Below are positions 35,020-44,272 of a DNA stretch of 64,000 bases, in pieces; the stretch's first letter is position 1; each line of letters begins with the position of its first letter. This stretch comes from an uncultured Umboniibacter sp. (GTDB taxonomy: Bacteria > Pseudomonadota > Gammaproteobacteria > Pseudomonadales > DSM-25080): contig NZ_CANMGY010000003.1 in the NCBI RefSeq assembly GCF_947497555.1, positions 1 to 64,000 of the forward strand, given 5' to 3'. A model generated the notes under the pieces. The model was not told the DNA's origin, did no database searches, and saw only the letters and a list, made by a program, of their open reading frames with translations. Both the position numbers and the translations under genes were made by a program.

Positions 35020-35602
35020 CAAGCTCTCCTTAGTAATAGCTCTATGGATCGGTGCATTCGCGATTTCAGCCAATGCATCCGAGCCCTCCCTATCTCCCAG
35101 TGATCGCGAGCAAATGCATAAGGCGATTATTACGGAGCTTCCTCACCTTGACCCGCTAGCAATTGAACTCTGGCTAGTCACCGCCCTCCCGCTGGTTGAA
35201 CGCTATAATGATTCGGACGCCGAGGAAATTCTGCAGAACGTTCTCGTGGCCGCACATGCTAATGATGTTCCACCAGATTTAGTGCTCGCCATTATGGAGA
35301 TTGAATCGCACTTCGACCGCTTTGCGATTAGTCGTGTTGGCGCATTGGGTATTATGCAGATCATGCCATTCTGGATTGATGAGATTGGCGCACCCGGTGA
35401 TAACTTGATGCAGATTGAAACTAATATTCGCTACGGCTGCGCCATCCTTCGCCACTACCTCGATAAACATGATGATTCTTGGCATCTGGCACTTGCTGCC
35501 TACAATGGCTCAAGTGGTCGGTTCACCTACAGTGAAAAAGTGATGAATGTATGGAGTCTTCGCTGGAAATATACGCGCTTAGCGGATGAGCCAACACCCT
35601 GA
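35006..35602 (+). CDS. Lytic transglycosylase domain protein
   Basis: A 198-residue exported SLT-type lytic transglycosylase that would cleave peptidoglycan glycan strands. A signal peptide (ending ISANA) precedes the SLT domain (about 85-185), with the catalytic Glu in [13 protein letters not shown] and the family motifs [12 protein letters not shown] and AYNGSSGR. It uses a GTG start lying inside the 3' end of proS (14-bp overlap, other frame), so translation is likely coupled. The same proS-SLT neighbourhood is seen in other gammaproteobacteria. Confidence 0.88.
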   Translation: MSTASKLSLVIALWIGAFAISANASEPSLSPSDREQMHKAIITELPHLDPLAIELWLVTALPLVERYNDSDAEEILQNVLVAAHANDVPPDLVLAIMEIESHFDRFAISRVGALGIMQIMPFWIDEIGAPGDNLMQIETNIRYGCAILRHYLDKHDDSWHLALAAYNGSSGRFTYSEKVMNVWSLRWKYTRLADEPTP

Positions 35603-35682
35603 ACGCTAACGCTCGACATCCGCGAAGTTAGTCGTTAAGATGCGCCACTTTCATACTTGTTAAATTGTGTAAAAGGTTGTTC

Positions 35683-36069
35683 ATGGCTGCTGTAAGATTC
35701 ATTCTCGGGCGTATTATCCTTATCATTGATTTTTTAACCCGCCCTAAAAAACCAGTACTTAGTAATGAAGAACTTACTAAATATGCGGCAATTACCGCTC
35801 CTTTGGCCCTCTACGAATTTCCAACCTGTCCGTTCTGTGTCAAGGTCAAGCGCCACTTTCGTCGCCGTGGACTCGATATTGAATTACGTAATGCCAAGAA
35901 GGACATTGTTTATCGTAAACAATTAGCCGAAGATGGCGGCAAGTTGAAGGCACCCTGCCTGCGTATTAAAGCGGCAGACGGAAGCCATACCTGGCTATAC
36001 GAGTCCGACGACATCATTGCTTATGTAGATAGCTTAATCAACATCGAACCAACGGCTGAAGCGCTCTGA
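35683..36069 (+). CDS. Membrane-anchored glutaredoxin-like protein
   Basis: A 128-residue protein with an N-terminal hydrophobic anchor (about residues 5-19, VRFILGRIILIIDFL) followed by a glutaredoxin/GST-N-like thioredoxin fold. The redox motif CPFC (Cys49, Cys52) sits at the start of the first helix, and cis-Pro lies in KAPCLRIK. The topology would place the redox domain either in the cytoplasm or periplasm; the basic RPKKP after the helix favours the cytoplasm. The start at 35683 has AAGG eight bases upstream. It reduces unknown thiol partners. Confidence 0.8.
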   Translation: MAAVRFILGRIILIIDFLTRPKKPVLSNEELTKYAAITAPLALYEFPTCPFCVKVKRHFRRRGLDIELRNAKKDIVYRKQLAEDGGKLKAPCLRIKAADGSHTWLYESDDIIAYVDSLINIEPTAEAL

Positions 36070-36113
36070 TTTAACAGCGCTTCGCAGCGTTGCGCTTAGA
36101 CACACCGAGAGTA

Positions 36114-36150
36114 TAAAAAAACGGCGTTGCCCATAGGCGACGCCGTTTTA
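36114..36150. terminator. Bidirectional terminator between glutaredoxin-like and Usp genes
   Basis: AAAACGGCGT/ACGCCGTTTT, a 10-bp stem extended by GCC/GGC inside, lies between two convergent genes with A/T runs on both sides. It can end transcription from either direction. Confidence 0.9.
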
Positions 36151-36194
36151 TTTCCAGAGCTAGTTGATCTTCAATAGCTGTTAATTGACTAACT

Positions 36195-37055
36195 CTAGCG
36201 TAATAGTAGTAATGGCTTAGCGGTGTTCTCCAACACCTTTGCGGTAACACTTCCCCACAAAAAGTCGCGTAATCGGCCATGACTAAAAGCCCCCATCACT
36301 GTCAAATCCACCTTATATTCCGATTGTAAGCGACCTATCGAGGCAGCGATATCATCGGAAACACGGTGTGAAGTCATCGCAACCGAGGCTGCCTCTAAGG
36401 TATTTTTAGCCTTTTCAAGTGGCCTAATACTCGCCTCTTCAGAGCCTGCAAAGACAACATGACAATGCAGAGACTTGAGTAGCGGGCTCGAGACCACCAT
36501 CTGCAACGCTTTGTCCGCTGCTTCACTGCCATCGTAGGCTAGCAAGATACTCTTTGGCTCCTGAAAGGGTTGATTAACGACTAACATCGGTCGATGCAGG
36601 CTTCGGAGTACCGATTCGATCTTATGCCCCACCCCACCTTGACCATCAGCGTGAGATTCACCCCGTATGCCGAGAACCAACACTCGAGTTTCATCCTCAA
36701 GGTCGATCAGATTTTCTGCGAGAGATCCATGACGTTGGCGCCACGAAACCTGAACCGCAGACTTAGATTCAACGCGTTCCTTCGCCGCATCAAGAATCAT
36801 CTTTCCCTGGCGCATGAGAAGCTTAGCGCGCTGAGCCTCAACCTGCGTCAACTCATCTAAGAGTTCCCGCTGAGCACCCAACCCAATACTTCCCGATAAA
36901 TCAGCGACCGCAGGAGTTTTTGCTTGATCAATGGTATGCAATAGCTGCAGCGGTACATCAACCGCTGCAGCAATCCAGGTGGCGTAGTCCACGACGGAGG
37001 TCGCACTCTGCGATCCGTCGACACATGCTAATACCTTTTGTTGAGTGCTTCCCAT
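36195..37055 (-). CDS. Universal stress protein with two Usp domains
   Basis: A 286-residue protein made of two tandem UspA domains (about 5-150 and 155-286). The second has the ATP-binding-type pattern VMGAFSHGRLRDFLWGSVTAKVL (G-X2-G-X9-G-S/T); the first is more divergent at that site. Usp proteins act in stress survival and often regulate a neighbouring transporter. Its ATG overlaps the stop of the SulP transporter gene by one base (TAATG), which strongly suggests co-translation and a functional link with that transporter. Confidence 0.9.
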   Translation of the reverse strand: MGSTQQKVLACVDGSQSATSVVDYATWIAAAVDVPLQLLHTIDQAKTPAVADLSGSIGLGAQRELLDELTQVEAQRAKLLMRQGKMILDAAKERVESKSAVQVSWRQRHGSLAENLIDLEDETRVLVLGIRGESHADGQGGVGHKIESVLRSLHRPMLVVNQPFQEPKSILLAYDGSEAADKALQMVVSSPLLKSLHCHVVFAGSEEASIRPLEKAKNTLEAASVAMTSHRVSDDIAASIGRLQSEYKVDLTVMGAFSHGRLRDFLWGSVTAKVLENTAKPLLLLR

Positions 37056-38548
37056 TAATGCCCTCCCATGATTTTGTCGATTTCCTCAGGCTTATCATGC
37101 ACGCCAAAACGATCAATGATCGTTCGGCTCGCCGCGTTCAAGCCAATCACTTCTACTTCAGCACCTTCGCGACGGAATTTCAATACCGCTTTATCTAAGG
37201 CGCCAACTGCAGAAATATCCCAGAAATGGGCCTGCGTCAGATCGATAATGACTCGTTCGCGAACGTCTTTAAAGTTGAAGTATTCTACGAAGCGCGTAGA
37301 CGAATTGAAGAAAACCTGACCGTGAAATTCATATCGAACCTCCAGGCCATCTTCGGAAGTTTGCGTCTTGCAGTACATGAAGTGCGAAATTTTATTGGCG
37401 AAAAAGAGTGAGGCCAATAGTACTCCAACAAATACACCAATCGCTAAGTTGTGCGTCATAACTACTACGGTCACTGTCGCGATCATCACAATATTGGTCG
37501 ACATGGGATGAGACTTTAGGTCAACGATGGACTGCCAACTAAAGGTACCTATCGACACCATGATCATGACTGCCACCAAAGCAGCCATAGGAATCTGCGA
37601 TACCCAGTCACTCAAGAAAACCACCATGGTTAAGAGGACCGCACCTGCTACAAAAGTAGACAAGCGTCCTCTACCGCCAGATTTGACGTTAATCACCGAC
37701 TGACCAATCATCGCACAACCCGCCATGCCGCCCAGAAAGCCAGTGGCAATATTGGCAATACCCTGACCTTTACACTCGCGGTTCTTATCACTTTCAGTGT
37801 CCGTAAAGTCATCAATAATCGTAGCCGTCATCAACGACTCTAATAGACCAACAACCGCCATTGCTGCGGCATAGGGGAAAATAATCTGCAGAGTTTCTAG
37901 ATTCAGTGGCACATCAGGGAACAAGAATATTGGTAGCGTATCGGGCAAGTCACCCATATCCCCGACAGTACGAATATCTAAACCAACAACCATGGCAAAG
38001 GCAGTACACGCAAGAATACAGACCAACGGCGAAGGAATGATTTTGCCCACAACCGGAACATAGGGGAAAAGGTAGATAATACCTAAACCTACTGCCGTCA
38101 TAGCATAAACATGCCAGGTCACATTAGTCAGCTCAGGAAGCTGAGCCATGAAGATCAAGATGGCCAACGCATTCACAAAGCCCGTTACCACGGAGCGCGA
38201 GACAAAGCTCATCAATTGCCCAAGCTTTAAATAGCCCGCCACAATTTGTAATAGCCCAGTCAGCAGCGTTGCCGCAAACAAATATTCAAGTCCATGCTCC
38301 TTGACCAGCGTCACCATCAATAACGCCATCGCGCCAGTAGCCGCCGAGATCATTCCTGGTCGCCCGCCCACAATAGCAATCACTACGGCGATCGAGAACG
38401 AAGCATAGAGACCAACCTTAGGGTCAACACCAGCAATAATAGAAAAGGCAATTGCCTCTGGGATGAGCGCTAGCGCCACAACGATACCCGCTAGCACGTC
38501 ACCGCGGATGTTGCCCAGCCAATCTGAGCGAGTAGAAGAAAGAATCAT
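37055..38548 (-). CDS. SulP family anion transporter with STAS domain
   Basis: A 497-residue inner membrane protein of the SLC26/SulP family. Ten or more hydrophobic segments fill residues 15-390, with the typical [17 protein letters not shown] and [23 protein letters not shown]-like segments. A cytoplasmic STAS domain (about 400-490) includes [20 protein letters not shown]. Family members carry sulfate, bicarbonate or dicarboxylates; the substrate is not readable, though the branch resembles bicarbonate-type BicA/YchM proteins. It is translationally coupled to the dual Usp gene downstream. Confidence 0.9.
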   Translation of the reverse strand: MILSSTRSDWLGNIRGDVLAGIVVALALIPEAIAFSIIAGVDPKVGLYASFSIAVVIAIVGGRPGMISAATGAMALLMVTLVKEHGLEYLFAATLLTGLLQIVAGYLKLGQLMSFVSRSVVTGFVNALAILIFMAQLPELTNVTWHVYAMTAVGLGIIYLFPYVPVVGKIIPSPLVCILACTAFAMVVGLDIRTVGDMGDLPDTLPIFLFPDVPLNLETLQIIFPYAAAMAVVGLLESLMTATIIDDFTDTESDKNRECKGQGIANIATGFLGGMAGCAMIGQSVINVKSGGRGRLSTFVAGAVLLTMVVFLSDWVSQIPMAALVAVMIMVSIGTFSWQSIVDLKSHPMSTNIVMIATVTVVVMTHNLAIGVFVGVLLASLFFANKISHFMYCKTQTSEDGLEVRYEFHGQVFFNSSTRFVEYFNFKDVRERVIIDLTQAHFWDISAVGALDKAVLKFRREGAEVEVIGLNAASRTIIDRFGVHDKPEEIDKIMGGH

Positions 38549-38846
38549 GATAATCCAATTGTTTAAGCGAAAAAGATAACTCCGCCAAGCTTAGTCCAGA
38601 ATGACTTTGTCGGAGGAGAATAAGGCCCGTTAAAAATGGCGAGAACCTTAACAGGTTGCGGGTAGACCCTCAACCAATCCTAAGCAAATTCGACACATAG
38701 TAAGCTGAAGCGAAAAATACTCACTTCGTTCAACCAAAATTTATCGAATTTAGTATCCCCGAGTAGGACTCATCGAACTCTTCTCCAGTTCAGGTTGAAT
38801 TGCTGTGGGTTAACCGTGCAAAACGCAGATTTCATTACGACAAGCT

Positions 38847-38866
38847 AAGTTAGTTTGCACTAACTT
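38847..38866. repeat. Perfect 8-bp inverted repeat
   Basis: AAGTTAGT-TTGC-ACTAACTT forms a perfect hairpin or an operator-like dyad. It is not followed by a T-run, so it is not a terminator. It lies 300 bp before the SulP start codon and 28 bp from the CRP/FNR-like site. Confidence 0.35.
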
Positions 38867-38893
38867 CGCCCCCAAACACCAAAGCTAAAAGAG

Positions 38894-38909
38894 CGTGATA
38901 TTGATCACA
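38894..38909. promoter_or_regulatory. CRP/FNR-like operator
   Basis: CGTGA-N6-TCACA matches 9 of 10 half-site bases of the CRP consensus TGTGA-N6-TCACA. The same bases read as GTGAT-N4-ATCAC, which is close to an FNR site (TTGAT-N4-ATCAA). It could serve the SulP-Usp operon, nrdAB or both. A Crp-type regulator with the matching DNA-reading residues is encoded at 46594-47247. Confidence 0.45.
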
Positions 38910-38994
38910 TTGCGGTAGCAGCTCAGATAGAAAAATCAAGAAAAAAAATACACTTTATTTTTAGTATTTTGATTGACCTTAAGCAACGGCAGTA

Positions 38995-39041
38995 GCACTA
39001 TATCTAGTAATGAATTTGCAGTAACACACCACATGTGGTGG
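38995..39041 (+). promoter_or_regulatory. Pair of NrdR boxes over the nrdA promoter
   Basis: GCACTATATCTAGTAA (38995-39010) agrees at 12 of 16 positions with the NrdR-box consensus acactATATatagtgt, and ACACCACATGTGGTGG (39026-39041) at 11 of 16. Their start-to-start distance is exactly 31 bp, three helical turns, which is the known NrdR arrangement. A -35-like TTGACC at 38973-38978 puts the first box over the -10 region, fitting repression by ATP/dATP-bound NrdR. Confidence 0.7.
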
Positions 39042-39263
39042 TTGCGAATCATACAGTCACTACTACCGTTTCACCCAGAATCACTGGAAAACATTGACTT
39101 ACAGGCCATTTTGGCACCGTCAAGCTCAATGAGAACATCGCCAGTTTCACGGAAGAAACAAGACCAGACATCAGCTCAGGCTTATAACAATTAACGATTG
39201 CTGAGTGCCGATAAAAATACCGTTATTTGCGGCAGACAATCGATCAAACAAGGAGACAACGAA

Positions 39264-41558
39264 GTGAACCAGGCGACGTTGCTAATTACCAAACGAAGTG
39301 GCCGTACCGAGCCCATCGACTTAGAGAAGATCCACCGCGTCCTAAATTGGGCTGCCAACGGTCTAGAGGGCATTTCGGTGTCTCAGGTTGAGCTCAATGC
39401 CCAGCTGCAGTTCTACAATGGTATCACCACGAGTGAGATCCATGAGACGCTAATTAAATCGGCAGCGGACCTCATCTCTGCAGAAACACCTGATTATCAG
39501 TACTTCGCTGCGCGCTTGAATATCTTCCATCTGCGTAAGAAGGCTTACAACCAGTTTGAGCCGCCGCATCTTCGCTGCCAGGTAAAGCGATTGGTTGATA
39601 TGAATCGCTACGACAAGCACTTGCTTGAAGACTACAGCTACGATGATTACGAGCAAATGAACAGCTGGATCGATCATAGCCGTGATCTCAACTTTGCCTA
39701 TGCTGCCGTTAAACAGCTTGAAGGTAAATATCTGGTTCAGGATCGTGTTAGCGGAGAGTACTTCGAAAGCCCGCAGTTCCTTTATATGCTTGTGGGCGCG
39801 GCACTTTTCGCCAAATACCCGGAAGAGACTCGTTTAGACTTCGTTCGTCGCTTCTACGATGCAGCCTCCCTATTCAAGCTGTCGCTACCTACACCTATCA
39901 TGTCAGGGGTTCGCACCCCAACTCGACAGTTCAGTAGCTGTGTTCTCATTGAAAGTGACGACTCGCTTGATTCAATCAACGCCTCAGCCACGGCGATTGT
40001 TCGCTACGTCAGTCAGCGCGCAGGGATTGGCATCAACGCCGGCCGAATTCGCGCCATTGGTAGTAAGATTCGTAGCGGTGAAGCGTTCCACACCGGCTGT
40101 GTGCCATTTTATAAGTACTTCCAAGCGGCAGTTAAATCCTGTTCTCAGGGTGGTGTGCGAGGTGGCGCTGCGACGCTTTTCTACCCGCTTTGGCACCTAG
40201 AAGTTGAAGACCTACTGGTACTCAAGAACAACCGTGGTGTTGAAGAAAACCGAGTCCGCCACTTGGACTATGGTGTTCAGCTAAACAAAACCATGTATCA
40301 GCGTCTGATCAAAAATGGCCACATCACGCTCTTTAGCCCTGATGAAGTGCCGGACCTCTACGATGCCTTCTTTAGCGACCAAGACGAATTCGAACGCCTC
40401 TACACTACCTATGAACAGGCGCAGAACATTCGCAAAAAGACGGTTAAAGCGGTGGATCTGTTCGCTACCCTTATGCAGGAGCGCGCCTCAACTGGACGAA
40501 TCTACATCCAGAATGTTGACCACTGTAATACTCACAGCCCATTCAACCCTTATAAAGCGCCTATCCGCCAATCTAATTTGTGTCTTGAGATTGCGCTACC
40601 CACTAAGCCGTTGAATGACATCAATGACCCTGAGGGTGAAATTGCACTGTGTACTCTAGCAGCGTTTAACTTGGGCGAAATTGATGACCTCAATGAGCTA
40701 GATGAGCTGGCTGAACTCATCGTTCGCGCGCTGGATAGCCTCCTGGATTACCAGAACTACCCGGTTAAGGCAGCGGAAAATTCAAGCCTTCGTCGTCGTA
40801 CATTGGGCATTGGCGTCATCAACTATGCCTACTACTTGGCGAAGAACAATGCACGCTACTCCGATGGTTCAGGGCTTGGTCTAACCCACCGAACCTTTGA
40901 AGCTATCCAGTACTACTTGCTGAAGGCCTCAAACACGCTAGCTAAAGAATTTGGCGCCTGTGAAGCATTCGGCGATACGACTTACTCAGAAGGAATTATG
41001 CCTATCGACTCTCACAAAGCTGAGGTAGATAAGTACTGTGGCGAGCCACTATTCCTAGATTGGGATTCACTGCGTAGTGAAATTGTTGAGCACGGACTTC
41101 GTAACTCTACGTTGAGTGCCTTGATGCCGAGTGAGACCTCTTCGCAGATCTCCAACGCAACCAACGGCATCGAGCCACCGCGTGGCTTAGTGAGTGTTAA
41201 ATCATCTAAGGATGGTGTGTTGAAGCAGGTTCTACCCGAGTTGCACCGCCTCAAGGATCAGTACGAACTACTTTGGCAGATCCCAAATAACACCGGTTAT
41301 CTGCAGCTAGTGGGCGTCATGCAGAAGTTTGTCGATCAGGCAATTTCCGCCAATACCAACTATGACCCAAGTAAGTACAAAGATAGTAAGGTGCCTATGC
41401 AGCAGCTATTCGGTGATTTACTACTGGCTTATAAGAACGGCCTCAAGACCCTGTATTACCACAACACCCGCGATGGTGCTGAAGAGAAATACCAGGACAC
41501 AGCGGAAGTTCATATCGCTGAAGAGGAAGGCTGTGAAGGAGGTGCTTGCAAGATCTAA
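39264..41558 (+). CDS. nrdA: Ribonucleoside-diphosphate reductase class Ia, alpha subunit
   Basis: NrdA reduces NDPs to dNDPs using the radical generated in NrdB. The protein is very close in pattern to E. coli NrdA throughout. It has an N-terminal ATP-cone (about 5-95, LLITKRSGRTEPIDLEKIHR), active-site cysteine regions RQFSSCVLIE and QSNLCLEIALPTKP, the GRIYIQNVDHCNTHSP segment, radical-transfer tyrosines in the KTLYYHNTRDG stretch, and the C-terminal redox tail ending GGACKI. I place the start at the GTG at 39264, eight bases after AAGGAG, giving 764 residues (E. coli 761); an upstream ATG at 39198 has no ribosome binding site. nrdB follows after 36 bp. Confidence 0.97.
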   Translation: MNQATLLITKRSGRTEPIDLEKIHRVLNWAANGLEGISVSQVELNAQLQFYNGITTSEIHETLIKSAADLISAETPDYQYFAARLNIFHLRKKAYNQFEPPHLRCQVKRLVDMNRYDKHLLEDYSYDDYEQMNSWIDHSRDLNFAYAAVKQLEGKYLVQDRVSGEYFESPQFLYMLVGAALFAKYPEETRLDFVRRFYDAASLFKLSLPTPIMSGVRTPTRQFSSCVLIESDDSLDSINASATAIVRYVSQRAGIGINAGRIRAIGSKIRSGEAFHTGCVPFYKYFQAAVKSCSQGGVRGGAATLFYPLWHLEVEDLLVLKNNRGVEENRVRHLDYGVQLNKTMYQRLIKNGHITLFSPDEVPDLYDAFFSDQDEFERLYTTYEQAQNIRKKTVKAVDLFATLMQERASTGRIYIQNVDHCNTHSPFNPYKAPIRQSNLCLEIALPTKPLNDINDPEGEIALCTLAAFNLGEIDDLNELDELAELIVRALDSLLDYQNYPVKAAENSSLRRRTLGIGVINYAYYLAKNNARYSDGSGLGLTHRTFEAIQYYLLKASNTLAKEFGACEAFGDTTYSEGIMPIDSHKAEVDKYCGEPLFLDWDSLRSEIVEHGLRNSTLSALMPSETSSQISNATNGIEPPRGLVSVKSSKDGVLKQVLPELHRLKDQYELLWQIPNNTGYLQLVGVMQKFVDQAISANTNYDPSKYKDSKVPMQQLFGDLLLAYKNGLKTLYYHNTRDGAEEKYQDTAEVHIAEEEGCEGGACKI

Positions 41559-41594
41559 TGATCTTAGCAAGCCCTCCATACAAGGAGAATATCA

Positions 41595-42725
41595 ATGAAC
41601 TACACCAGTTTTAACAAGAAGAAATTTGATGCATTTTCGCAGCCGATGTTCCTCGGCGAGAACGTCAACGTAGCGCGCTACGACCAGCAGCGCTACCCGA
41701 TGTTTGAGCGTTTGATTGAAAAGCAGCTGTCTTTTTTCTGGCGCCCGGAGGAGATTGATGTCTCGAAGGACAGTAAGGATTTCAGCAAGCTACCTGACCA
41801 CGAACGTCATATTTTCTTGAGTAACCTCAAATATCAAACATTACTAGATAGTATTCAGGGCCGTTCACCAAACGTCGTATTGCTACCTTTGGTATCGCTA
41901 CCTGAGCTTGAAACTTGGATTGAGACCTGGGCGTTTAGCGAAACGATTCACTCGCGCTCATACACCCATATTATTCGTAACATCATGCCTGACCCGTCGG
42001 TGATCTTTGATGACATCGTTGATAATGAGGCAATCATCTCTCGTGCTAACAGCGTGACCGACTACTACGATGACTTACTCGAGTACTCGCAGGTCTACCT
42101 CCACCACGGCGAGGGAACCCATACTCTCAACGGTAAAGAAGTCACGATTTCTAAGCGCGAGCTTAAGAAGAAGATTTTCTTGACGATCGTATCGGTTAAC
42201 GTATTGGAAGCGATTCGCTTCTACTGCTCGTTCGCCTGTAGTTTTGCGTTTGCTGAACGTGCCATCATGGAAGGTAATGCTAAGATCATTCGCCTTATCG
42301 CCCGCGATGAAGCGCTGCACCTTAGCGGCACGCAGTTCATGATCAACCAGATGGCTAACGGCGCAGATGATCCAGAATTTGCCGAAATCGCACTAGAGAC
42401 ACGTAACGAAGTCATAGCGATCTTCCGTGAAGCGGCAGAGCAGGAAATGGAGTGGGCTGATTACCTGTTCAAGGACGGCTCAATGATTGGCCTGAACAAA
42501 GACATCTTAGTGCAATACATTGAATTCATCACCGACAGTCGACTTCGTGATGTCGGCTATCCTGAGCTTTATGGCCGCTCAAGTAACCCGCTTCCTTGGA
42601 TGGATTCTTGGTTACGAAGTGATTCGGTTCAGGTTGCACCGCAGGAGACAGAAATCACCTCTTACCTTGTTGGCGCAATCGACAGTAAAGTTGACATCGA
42701 TTCATTCGCCGATATGGAGCTATAA
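41595..42725 (+). CDS. nrdB: Ribonucleoside-diphosphate reductase class Ia, beta subunit
   Basis: NrdB holds the diiron-tyrosyl radical cofactor. Radical tyrosine (E. coli Tyr122) lies in [13 protein letters not shown], with metal ligands in WAFSETIHS, the [17 protein letters not shown] helix and [12 protein letters not shown]. The C-terminus that docks into NrdA ([13 protein letters not shown]) is conserved. The length of 376 equals E. coli NrdB. AAGGAG precedes the ATG. No yfaE-type ferredoxin gene follows; the next genes are convergent. Confidence 0.97.
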   Translation: MNYTSFNKKKFDAFSQPMFLGENVNVARYDQQRYPMFERLIEKQLSFFWRPEEIDVSKDSKDFSKLPDHERHIFLSNLKYQTLLDSIQGRSPNVVLLPLVSLPELETWIETWAFSETIHSRSYTHIIRNIMPDPSVIFDDIVDNEAIISRANSVTDYYDDLLEYSQVYLHHGEGTHTLNGKEVTISKRELKKKIFLTIVSVNVLEAIRFYCSFACSFAFAERAIMEGNAKIIRLIARDEALHLSGTQFMINQMANGADDPEFAEIALETRNEVIAIFREAAEQEMEWADYLFKDGSMIGLNKDILVQYIEFITDSRLRDVGYPELYGRSSNPLPWMDSWLRSDSVQVAPQETEITSYLVGAIDSKVDIDSFADMEL

Positions 42726-42741
42726 GTTAGCTCCATAATAC

Positions 42742-42803
42742 CGTCCTTTCAACTCAATACTAACACCCGGCGATCGACTGCAAGGGCATGAGTTGAAGGG
42801 ACG
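42742..42803. repeat. Long-arm hairpin between convergent nrdB and metQ
   Basis: A 15-bp arm (42742-42756) pairs with 42789-42803 with one wobble, enclosing a 32-nt loop. No T-run follows in either direction. It could stabilise or process the 3' ends of the two convergent transcripts, or be a poor terminator. Confidence 0.4.
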
Positions 42804-42812
42804 CGTCCTATC

Positions 42813-43604
42813 TTACCAGCCGGCGACCGCCGCACCCTTAAACAACTCTTCAGCCTTCTCAATCACTTCCGATGTTTGATAGCTTTGCACCAGCTGTGCA
42901 ATACGTGGATCCGAAGCGTTATCGATACGTGACACGATTAAGTTTACATAGGGGCTCTCTTTGTTCTCAACCACCAGCGCATCACGGGTAGGAATTAACC
43001 CTGAAGGAACCGAGTAAGTACTGTTGATAAAAGCAATGGCCACGTCATCTAAGCTACGCGGCAACTGTGCCGCATCCAGTTCGATAAACTCCAGATTAAG
43101 TGGATTGGAAATAACATTTGAGGGAGTTGCTTCTAAATTGGTTGCGTCATCCAAGCCAATATAGCCTTCCTGATCCAACAACAGCAGCGCGCGCGCCTCA
43201 TTAGTTGGATCATTCGGAATCGCGACCTTGTCACCCGGTTTTAGATCCTCAAGCTTCGTAAGCGTTTTAGAGTAGCCACCAATAGGATAGACAAACGTGG
43301 CCGCCACCTTTTGCAGCGCAAAATTTCGATCGCTGATCATACTATTGAGATAAGGTTCGTGCTGAAAAGCGTTTAAATCCAGTGAGCCGTCCGCGAGTGC
43401 GACATTCGGTGAGATGTAGTCAGAGAATTCGATCAATTCAACTTCCAAATCAAAATCTGCCAATGCCTTATCGGCCGCGACTTTCATAAGGTCCGCTTCC
43501 GGGCCGGCCATCACACCAACCCGAAGGCGATCCGAACCACTATCGCTACAGGCGAACAAATTAACCAACAAGACCGGTAACGCCAACAGTTTCAAAAATT
43601 TCAT
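42813..43604 (-). CDS. metQ: Methionine ABC transporter substrate-binding lipoprotein
   Basis: Periplasmic methionine-binding lipoprotein of the NlpA/MetQ family. Signal peptide with lipobox LFAC (Cys about 19). Family motifs include RVGVMAGPEADLMKVAAD near the mature start, NAFQHEPYLN, AIPNDPTNEARALLLL and YVNLIVSR. The length of 263 is normal. It is the last gene of metN-metI-metQ, the usual order, 8 bp after metI. Confidence 0.94.
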   Translation of the reverse strand: MKFLKLLALPVLLVNLFACSDSGSDRLRVGVMAGPEADLMKVAADKALADFDLEVELIEFSDYISPNVALADGSLDLNAFQHEPYLNSMISDRNFALQKVAATFVYPIGGYSKTLTKLEDLKPGDKVAIPNDPTNEARALLLLDQEGYIGLDDATNLEATPSNVISNPLNLEFIELDAAQLPRSLDDVAIAFINSTYSVPSGLIPTRDALVVENKESPYVNLIVSRIDNASDPRIAQLVQSYQTSEVIEKAEELFKGAAVAGW

Positions 43605-43612
43605 AACACGTC

Positions 43613-44272
43613 CTATTTTTTATCTACTCGACGAACAAGATAATCGCCGAAACTTTGAATAACCTGAACCATGATAACTAAGACTACTACCGTGGCGAGC
43701 ATCAACGGCCCATCAAAACGTTGATAACCATAGCGAATGCCTAGGTCTCCCAGACCTCCTCCTCCAATCGCACCGGCCATAGCCGAGTAGCTCACTAACG
43801 TTACCAAGGTTAACGTTATGCCGTGGATCAACCCTGGCATCGCCTCAGGCAAAAGCACTTTGATAACAATTTGCAATGGGCTAGCGCCCATGGACTGAGC
43901 GGCCTCAATAATACCGCTTGGTACCTCTGCGATAGCACCTTCTACGATGCGAGCAACAAAGGGGATTGCCCCCAGTGTTAACGGAACAATAGCTGCCGAG
44001 GTACCAATAGAGGTGCCAATAATGATTCGCGTTAAGGGAATAATCGCCACCAGGAGAATAATAAAGGGAACTGAACGCGCCGCATTGACAATTGCCCCAA
44101 CACTTCGATTAACTAGACGATTCTCGAGCAGTTTGTGTTCTCGCGTTAGGTAGAGGATTACTCCTAATGGGATGCCCACCAAGGCACTCAGTAATCCGGA
44201 TACGCCAACCATGTAGAGGGTATCAATGACCGCAGGCCCAAGGAGGTGAAAATTTTCATACCACATAGCCAA
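43613..44272 (-). CDS. metI: Methionine ABC transporter permease
   Basis: Five membrane segments in 219 residues. The EAA motif that docks the ATPase is seen as EAAQSMGASPLQIVIKVLLPEA (here about 140-160 in shortened form). The start overlaps metN by 17 bp, so translation is coupled. It transports D- and L-methionine together with MetN and MetQ. Confidence 0.94.
   Translation of the reverse strand: MAMWYENFHLLGPAVIDTLYMVGVSGLLSALVGIPLGVILYLTREHKLLENRLVNRSVGAIVNAARSVPFIILLVAIIPLTRIIIGTSIGTSAAIVPLTLGAIPFVARIVEGAIAEVPSGIIEAAQSMGASPLQIVIKVLLPEAMPGLIHGITLTLVTLVSYSAMAGAIGGGGLGDLGIRYGYQRFDGPLMLATVVVLVIMVQVIQSFGDYLVRRVDKK

Larger units (their letters stand above)
38549..39263. other. 715-bp divergent control region between the SulP gene and nrdA
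   Basis: This is the longest gap in the window. From left to right it holds a perfect hairpin (38847-38866), a CRP/FNR-like palindrome (38894-38909), an A-rich tract (38938-38950), a probable nrdA promoter with two NrdR boxes (38973-39041), and the nrdA leader with a strong ribosome binding site (39250-39255). The part 38549-38840 shows nothing I can name. No convincing gene lies in it. Confidence 0.6.
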
